Shown here: positions 58,644 to 64,000 of the stretch, piece after piece | Position numbering within the stretch: the stretch's first letter is position 1 | How the letters are laid out: every line of letters starts with the position of its first letter | Assembly: GCF_014836875.1 (NCBI RefSeq) | Contig: NZ_JACSQC010000003.1 | Span: 170,619-234,618, forward strand | Direction: 5' to 3' | Source of the DNA: Arthrobacter pullicola | GTDB lineage: Bacteria; Actinomycetota; Actinomycetes; Actinomycetales; Micrococcaceae | DNA length: 64,000 nucleotides | Translations under genes and position numbers: made by a program | Notes under the pieces: generated by a model | What the model saw: only the letters and a program-made list of their open reading frames with translations | Database searches by the model: none | Told to the model about the DNA's origin: nothing

Positions 58644-58674
58644 CGAGTGCTAACTAGTGCTAACGAGTGCTGAC
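58635..58674 (+). repeat. Four tandem copies of the CIRCE right half-site
   Basis: The 10-bp unit GAGTGCTAAC occurs at 58635, 58645, 58655 (TAGTGCTAAC) and 58665 (GAGTGCTGAC). Only the first belongs to the canonical CIRCE; the other three are head-to-tail additions between the operator and the hrcA ribosome binding site. Confidence 0.9.
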
Positions 58675-58721
58675 CAGCAAACGCGCAGAGATCTGCCGGA
58701 GACAACGAGGGAGGGAAACCA

Positions 58722-59735
58722 GTGAGCGAACCGCGCCGGCTCGAGGTGCTCCGGGCCATCGTTGAAGACTATGTCCATTCCCGTGAACCCGTTGGCTCCA
58801 AAGCACTGGTGGAACGGCACCAGCTGGGGGTCTCCTCAGCGACCATCCGCAACGACATGGCGGTCCTTGAAGAAGAGGGACTGATCGTGGCGCCGCATAC
58901 CTCGGCGGGGCGGATTCCCACGGACAAGGGCTACCGGCTCTTCGTGGACCAGCTTTCGGATGTGAAGCCGCTTTCCGCTGCAGAGCGCCGGGCGATCCAG
59001 ACGCTGCTCGAAGGCGCTGACGATATCGACGACATCCTGGACCGGACAGTGCGGCTGCTGGCCCAGCTCACCAACCAGGTGGCAGTGGTCCAGTACCCGC
59101 ACCTCGGAAATGCCAAGGTGCGGCACATTGAGTTCGTCCTGCTGGCTCCGTCCCAGGTGCTGGTGGTCCTGATCTCCACCACGGGACGCGTTGAGCAGCG
59201 GGTGACAACCATTCCTTCTCCCGTCAGTGAACCGTCGCTTCACGAACTGCGCCAGCACTTCCTGCAGGCACTGGCCGGGACCACGCTCACGCGGATTACC
59301 AGCCACCTCACGGACGCCCTCGCAACCGTGCCCGTCCAGCTGCGGGGGGTTGCCGGTTCACTCGGCCGCTGCCTGGAACAGCTGGCCGGCATCAACCGGG
59401 AAGACCGGATGGTCATGGCCGGAACGGCCAACCTGGCCCGTTCCACGGGCGACTTCCCGCTGACCATTGGTCCCATCCTTGAAGCACTCGAAGAGCAGGT
59501 CGTGATGCTGCGCCTGCTCTCGGAGATGGAGCAGGACGCCAGGGGTGTCTCGGTCCGGATTGGATCGGAAAATCCCTACGGCTCACTTTCGGAAGCATCC
59601 GTGGTCGCCACTGGGTATGGCCGGGACGCGTCCGCTATGGTAGGAGTCCTCGGTCCCACCCGGATGGACTATCCCAACACCATGTCTGCGGTGCGCGCCG
59701 TCGCCCGCTACCTTTCACGGGTCCTGAACAGCTGA
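58722..59735 (+). CDS. hrcA: Heat-inducible transcription repressor HrcA
   Basis: HrcA binds CIRCE and represses chaperone genes; GroE helps keep it active. The 337-residue protein has the N-terminal winged helix ([39 protein letters not shown]), then the inserted dimerising and GAF-like domains with [13 protein letters not shown] and GPTRMDYP near the end. GAGGGAGGG precedes the GTG. A CIRCE element with extra half-sites lies upstream. dnaJ follows after 100 nt. Confidence 0.96.
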   Translation: MSEPRRLEVLRAIVEDYVHSREPVGSKALVERHQLGVSSATIRNDMAVLEEEGLIVAPHTSAGRIPTDKGYRLFVDQLSDVKPLSAAERRAIQTLLEGADDIDDILDRTVRLLAQLTNQVAVVQYPHLGNAKVRHIEFVLLAPSQVLVVLISTTGRVEQRVTTIPSPVSEPSLHELRQHFLQALAGTTLTRITSHLTDALATVPVQLRGVAGSLGRCLEQLAGINREDRMVMAGTANLARSTGDFPLTIGPILEALEEQVVMLRLLSEMEQDARGVSVRIGSENPYGSLSEASVVATGYGRDASAMVGVLGPTRMDYPNTMSAVRAVARYLSRVLNS

Positions 59736-59835
59736 GCATCTCAAGACCGGATAGAAGTGGCAGCTGCCGCGGCACTGCCGGTAAGTCAAGTTACCCCCGA
59801 GGCGGGGCACGCAATACAGGAAGCGATGTGCACGA

Positions 59836-60969
59836 GTGAGTGATCACTACCAGGTACTCGGCGTGAGCCGGGATGCCACCGGCGAGGAAATCAAGAAGGC
59901 CTACCGCAAGCTTGCCCGCAAGCTGCACCCCGACGTAAACACCGCCCCCGGCGCGGGCGACGAGTTCAAGGCCGTGACCCACGCCTACGAAGTCCTCTCC
60001 GATCCGCAGAAGCGGCGCGTCTACGACACAACGGGGCAGGAAAACGGGACCGATAACGGTTATGGCGGCGGCTTCAGCGGCCAGGGCTTCGGGTTCCAGG
60101 ACATTTTCGATACCTTCTTTGGCGGCGCAGGCGGCGGCAGGGGACCGGCATCCCGGACCCGGCGCGGCCAGGACGCCCTCATCAACGTCCGGATTGACCT
60201 CAAGGATGCCGTCTTCGGCACCAACAAGAAGATCGACGTCGAAACCGCCGTCGTCTGCCCCACCTGCGACGGATCCTGCTGCCAGCCCGGCACCTCGCCG
60301 CGCACCTGCGACATCTGCCATGGCAGCGGCCAGGTCCAGCGGGCCGTGCGCTCCATTCTCGGCCAGGTCATGACCACCGCGCCCTGCGGTTCCTGCCAGG
60401 GCTTCGGCACCGTCATCCCCGATCCCTGCCACGAATGCGCCGGCGAAGGCCGGATCCGCAGCCGCCGCACACTGACCATCAAGGTCCCCGCCGGCGTTGC
60501 CACCGGCACCCGCATCCAGCTCAGCGGCCAGGGCGAGGCCGGCACTGCCGGCGGTCCCCAGGGCGACCTGTACGTGGAGATCCGCGTCAACGCGGACCCC
60601 GTGTTCGTCCGCGACGGCGACGACCTGCACGCCACACTGACTGTCCCGATGACGGCGGCTGCCCTGGGCACCGTCATCAGCATGGACACCTTCGACGGCG
60701 CACGGGAGATCAGCATCAAGGCCGGTACCCAGTCCGGAGAGATCACCACGCTCAAGGGCCTGGGTGTCACGCACCTGCGCGGTTATGGCCGGGGGGACCT
60801 GATGGTCCACATCCAGGTCGAAACGCCGCAGAAGCTCGACGCCGAGCAGGAAGAGCTCCTGCGTCAGCTCGCCAGCCTGCGCGGTGAGGAGTTCGCCGAG
60901 GGCCGGGTCGGCAGCGGCAGCAGCACGGGCGTTTTCGCCAAGCTCCGCGACCGCCTGGGCAACCACTAA
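59836..60969 (+). CDS. dnaJ: Chaperone protein DnaJ (DnaJ2 type)
   Basis: DnaJ stimulates DnaK ATPase and delivers substrates. The 377-residue type I protein has the J domain with HPD at 31-33, a Gly/Phe-rich segment (about 70-100), and four zinc motifs [24 protein letters not shown] and CHECAGEG (the first with Cys in place of the last Gly). The C-terminal substrate-binding domains follow. As the copy linked to hrcA rather than to dnaK-grpE it corresponds to DnaJ2 of actinobacteria. GTG start. rsmE follows after 16 nt. Confidence 0.95.
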   Translation: MSDHYQVLGVSRDATGEEIKKAYRKLARKLHPDVNTAPGAGDEFKAVTHAYEVLSDPQKRRVYDTTGQENGTDNGYGGGFSGQGFGFQDIFDTFFGGAGGGRGPASRTRRGQDALINVRIDLKDAVFGTNKKIDVETAVVCPTCDGSCCQPGTSPRTCDICHGSGQVQRAVRSILGQVMTTAPCGSCQGFGTVIPDPCHECAGEGRIRSRRTLTIKVPAGVATGTRIQLSGQGEAGTAGGPQGDLYVEIRVNADPVFVRDGDDLHATLTVPMTAAALGTVISMDTFDGAREISIKAGTQSGEITTLKGLGVTHLRGYGRGDLMVHIQVETPQKLDAEQEELLRQLASLRGEEFAEGRVGSGSSTGVFAKLRDRLGNH

Positions 60970-60985
60970 TACCGGTGACGAAGCA

Positions 60986-61771
60986 ATGACGAACCCGATC
61001 TTTTTCGGTGATCCGGAACAGGTCGCAGCGGCCGTTCCGGGCGGCGTTTTCGCGCTGACCGGGCCGGAGGCCAGGCATGCGGTGGCGGTCAAGCGCCTCG
61101 CCCCGGGGGAGGCCGTCGACATTGTCGACGGCGGCGGCCTCCGCCTCCGCGGCACCGTCCGATCCGCCGATGCGGCCCTGCTTGAAGTGGATATCCGGGA
61201 CATCGAGACCGAACCGGCAGCCGGGCAGGAACTGATCCTGGTCCAGGCCCTGGCCAAGGGGGACCGGGACGAGCAGGCCATCGAGGCGGCCACCGAGCTC
61301 GGGGTGGATACCGTCATCCCCTGGCAGTCGGACCGCAGCATCGTCCGTTGGCGCGCGGACAAAGCTGCCAAGGGCCGGGCGAAGTGGCAGGCCGTAGTGA
61401 CCTCCGCCGCCAAGCAGTCACGGCGGTCGCGCCTGCCCAAGGTCCTGGAAGTCACCGACAGCAAGGCCCTGCTCGGGAAGCTCGCCGGAGTGGACCTGGT
61501 GCTGGTTCTCCACGAGGAGGCCGACGCGCCGTTCGCCCAGGTCATCGATTCCATCCGGCGGGATCAAGCCACCGGATCAGTTGATGCGGACCAGCGGCTG
61601 TCCATCGCGGTGATTGTTGGTCCTGAGGGCGGGATCAGCCCCGCCGAGCTCGGCGCGCTGCGTGCATCCGGTGCCACAGCGGTCCGGCTTGGCCCGCACG
61701 TCCTGCGTTCCTCGAGCGCCGGACCGGCGGCCCTGGTTCTGCTGAACCACCTGCTCGGCCGCTGGTCCTGA
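60986..61771 (+). CDS. rsmE: 16S rRNA (uracil-1498-N3)-methyltransferase
   Basis: RsmE methylates U1498 of 16S rRNA. The 261-residue SPOUT-class protein has an N-terminal PUA-like domain (PIFFGDPEQVAAAVPGG, TGPEARHAVAVKRL) and a knotted C-terminal domain with the motif IVGPEGGISPAEL and LGPHVLRSSSAGPAAL. ATG 60986 is used since upstream residues in the frame overlap dnaJ. dnaJ-rsmE adjacency is common in Gram-positive bacteria. Confidence 0.93.
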   Translation: MTNPIFFGDPEQVAAAVPGGVFALTGPEARHAVAVKRLAPGEAVDIVDGGGLRLRGTVRSADAALLEVDIRDIETEPAAGQELILVQALAKGDRDEQAIEAATELGVDTVIPWQSDRSIVRWRADKAAKGRAKWQAVVTSAAKQSRRSRLPKVLEVTDSKALLGKLAGVDLVLVLHEEADAPFAQVIDSIRRDQATGSVDADQRLSIAVIVGPEGGISPAELGALRASGATAVRLGPHVLRSSSAGPAALVLLNHLLGRWS

Positions 61772-61830
61772 TCTGCCGCTGGCCCTGATCGGCAACCGGT
61801 CCTGATCTGCAACCGGTCCTGGCCGTCGCC
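61761..61830 (+). repeat. About 17-bp tandem repeat at the rsmE 3' end
   Basis: Units GCTGGTCCTGATCTGCC (61761), GCTGGCCCTGATCGGCAA (61778), CCGGTCCTGATCTGCAA (61796) and CCGGTCCTGGCCGTCG (61813) run head to tail. The first overlaps the rsmE stop codon; the array ends just before the convergent lipoprotein gene. Confidence 0.8.
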
Positions 61831-61832
61831 GG

Positions 61833-62720
61833 TCAGTAGACGGTAATCCGCTTAGAATCCTCGTTCGCACCCTCGCCGTGGAAGACCCGCAGGCTGTATT
61901 CACCGGGCTCCAGCTTGACCGGAACGTCAAACAGGGCTGTCTCTCCGGCGGATGCGTCCAGGCGGATGGTGCCCGAGGCAACCGGGGTGGTTTCCGGGCG
62001 TCCGTTGGTAATCGGCTCCACGCTCCACGAAAGCTGCTCGTCGCGGACTACCGCAGACCCGGAGATGGTCAGCGAGGTCTCGGTGGCCTCGCCCTCCTGG
62101 GGGGTGATGATCCAGATGGGAGCGGGCAGGGAAGCATCGCGCACCAGTGGCTGTTCCAGGCTCTCGTGCCCGAACGCCTGGTAGCCGGCCTTTCCGTCCA
62201 CCAGGACCACAACGCTCGCGCTGAACCCGGCGGTTGTCAGCCCGGCGTTGGCGGCGGCCGCGGTGGCCGTGTAGACCAGCTGCTGGACAGCACGGTGCGC
62301 CATGCCGGCATCCAGGGACGCTTTGAATGCATCGGAAGTGATGTCCACCGTGATGACATTCTTGCTGGAAATCGATGCAGTCACGTTCGACGCCGGATGC
62401 CAGGGAGTGAAGTAGTCGCCATCCCGCGGGGTTTCGACGGTCATCGCCCTGACGGCTTCACCGATCGGGTCACCCAGATTGTCCGAGGGCAGGAACTCAC
62501 GGTAAAGCTGCACGTCAGATTCGTTGAGCCCGAGCCAGTAAACCGGCATCACCACTTTGGACGCGGTGGCTTCCGCCGGAGCGGAGACCGCCATGGGGCG
62601 TCCCTCCGCGCTGGCGCTTCCGCTGAAGGAATTCGGCATGCTGGTGGTGGGAAGCTCGGCGACGACGCCGCAGCTGCCCAGCATCAGGGGCGCGGCTGCT
62701 GCCAGGAGCAACAGGGACAT
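61833..62720 (-). CDS. GerMN/Gmad2-domain lipoprotein
   Basis: The 295-residue product has a hydrophobic leader SLLLLAAAAPLMLGSCG with a lipobox Cys, a Ser/Ala-rich spacer, and a GerMN domain (VVMPVYWLGLNESDVQLYRE to about VVLVDGKAGYQAFG). A C-terminal Gmad2 immunoglobulin-like domain follows (IWIITPQEGEATETSLTISG ... GEYSLRVFHG). These domains occur in spore-germination proteins but also in envelope lipoproteins of non-sporulating actinobacteria such as LpqB. The start is uncertain: ATG 62720 lacks a positively charged n-region, and the in-frame residues before it (RNFGPGRR) suggest an upstream non-ATG start. Divergent from phoH. Confidence 0.78.
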   Translation of the reverse strand: MSLLLLAAAAPLMLGSCGVVAELPTTSMPNSFSGSASAEGRPMAVSAPAEATASKVVMPVYWLGLNESDVQLYREFLPSDNLGDPIGEAVRAMTVETPRDGDYFTPWHPASNVTASISSKNVITVDITSDAFKASLDAGMAHRAVQQLVYTATAAAANAGLTTAGFSASVVVLVDGKAGYQAFGHESLEQPLVRDASLPAPIWIITPQEGEATETSLTISGSAVVRDEQLSWSVEPITNGRPETTPVASGTIRLDASAGETALFDVPVKLEPGEYSLRVFHGEGANEDSKRITVY

Positions 62721-63117
62721 GCGGCGGCCGGGACCGAAATTGCGGTGCGGTGAGATGAACGGTCCCTGCCTTCCTCTGTCTTTGCTGCGGCCCGGAGACC
62801 GCGTCTGTGGTGGGGGTTCTGCCGGGGCGGGAACCGGCAGCACGCAATCCAGCTTGGCATACCGCCTGGCCGCAAACCGGGGGCTTAACTGTTCTGCGAC
62901 GGGACTGAAACCCGATTGAGACCCAGCCGATGCCAAGCCGAGACAATGGGTGTAACAGAGGTCACGAACACCAGCTGGCCGTGCGGCGGCTGCCTGCTTC
63001 TGGTAGGCATGCCGGAGGCACAGCCCCTTGGACATCAAGTAACATTAACCAGGGTGTGTGTAAGGCCGGTCAGGCCCTTGCCCACCCGGACTGCAACCCA
63101 ACTTCCTAAAAGGGGCG
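62721..63117. other. Divergent intergenic region between the GerMN/Gmad2 gene and phoH
   Basis: About 400 nt. The first part, read on the minus strand, keeps the GerMN/Gmad2 frame open with Arg-rich codons and may hold its real start (for example GTG at 62843). TAACAT (63040-63045) is a possible phoH -10 box without a clear -35. No repeat, RNA gene or strong hairpin was found. Confidence 0.4.
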
Positions 63118-63141
63118 ATGAGAGGCCGAGGGGCCGTATAT

Positions 63142-64000
<859 letters not shown>

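Noticed and set aside
58635-58674. Tandem 10-bp repeats considered as a CRISPR remnant
   Set aside because: There are no spacers and the unit is the CIRCE half-site; the operator explains it.

Overview
This 64 kb window is high-G+C, gene-dense chromosomal DNA from an actinomycete, most probably an Arthrobacter-like member of the Micrococcaceae. The evidence is the synteny (aroE-aroC-aroK-aroB-efp-nusB; pyrR-pyrB-pyrC-carA-carB-pyrF followed by an actinobacterial IHF, gmk, rpoZ, coaBC, metK, priA), frequent GTG/TTG starts, the actinobacterial PriA without helicase motifs, and an HrcA/CIRCE-controlled hrcA-dnaJ pair. No plasmid, phage, IS element, tRNA, rRNA or CRISPR array was seen. Species identity is inference from gene content only.

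Layout. 0-8.4 kb: a phzF fragment, rarA, rpsD, two small membrane proteins, alaS, ruvX, mltG. 8.4-13.2 kb: the shikimate block aroE-aroC-aroK-aroB, then efp-nusB, with a PrsW-type protease gene convergent to it. 14.7-23.6 kb: the complete UMP operon pyrR-pyrB-pyrC-(PH-like)-carA-carB-pyrF, with most genes overlapping by 1-13 nt. 23.6-29.9 kb: mihF, gmk, rpoZ, coaBC, metK, priA. 29.9-36 kb: a looser accessory stretch (DinB-like, ABC exporter, enone reductase, glycosyltransferase, hydrolase, aldo/keto reductase). 36.1-38.5 kb: glpF-glpK. 38.6-48.0 kb: a leucine leader and leuS, degV, comEA, a low-G+C HNH-like gene, comEC. 48.1-57.0 kb: EamA exporter, holA, pentapeptide protein, lipoprotein, SDR, rpsT, PemK/MazF-like protein, lepA, hemW. 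57-64 kb: DUF4870 and DUF3097 proteins, hrcA-dnaJ-rsmE, a GerMN/Gmad2 lipoprotein and the start of phoH.

Most of the window is conserved housekeeping. The main signals outside it are these. (1) Upstream of leuS is a likely ribosome-mediated attenuator: an 8-residue peptide MTALLLLR with four consecutive Leu codons, followed by mutually exclusive hairpins and a terminator. (2) The degV-3'/comEA-5' junction is duplicated as an imperfect direct repeat of about 170 bp. The two copies bracket comEA and a low-G+C gene for an HNH-like protein, splitting the usual comEA-comEC pair. (3) The CIRCE operator of hrcA is followed by extra tandem copies of its right half-site. (4) At least eight starts, on both strands, have a TANNNT box exactly 6 nt before the start codon, which points to leaderless transcripts. 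(5) Several convergent gene junctions carry unrelated short tandem repeats of about 14-18 bp.
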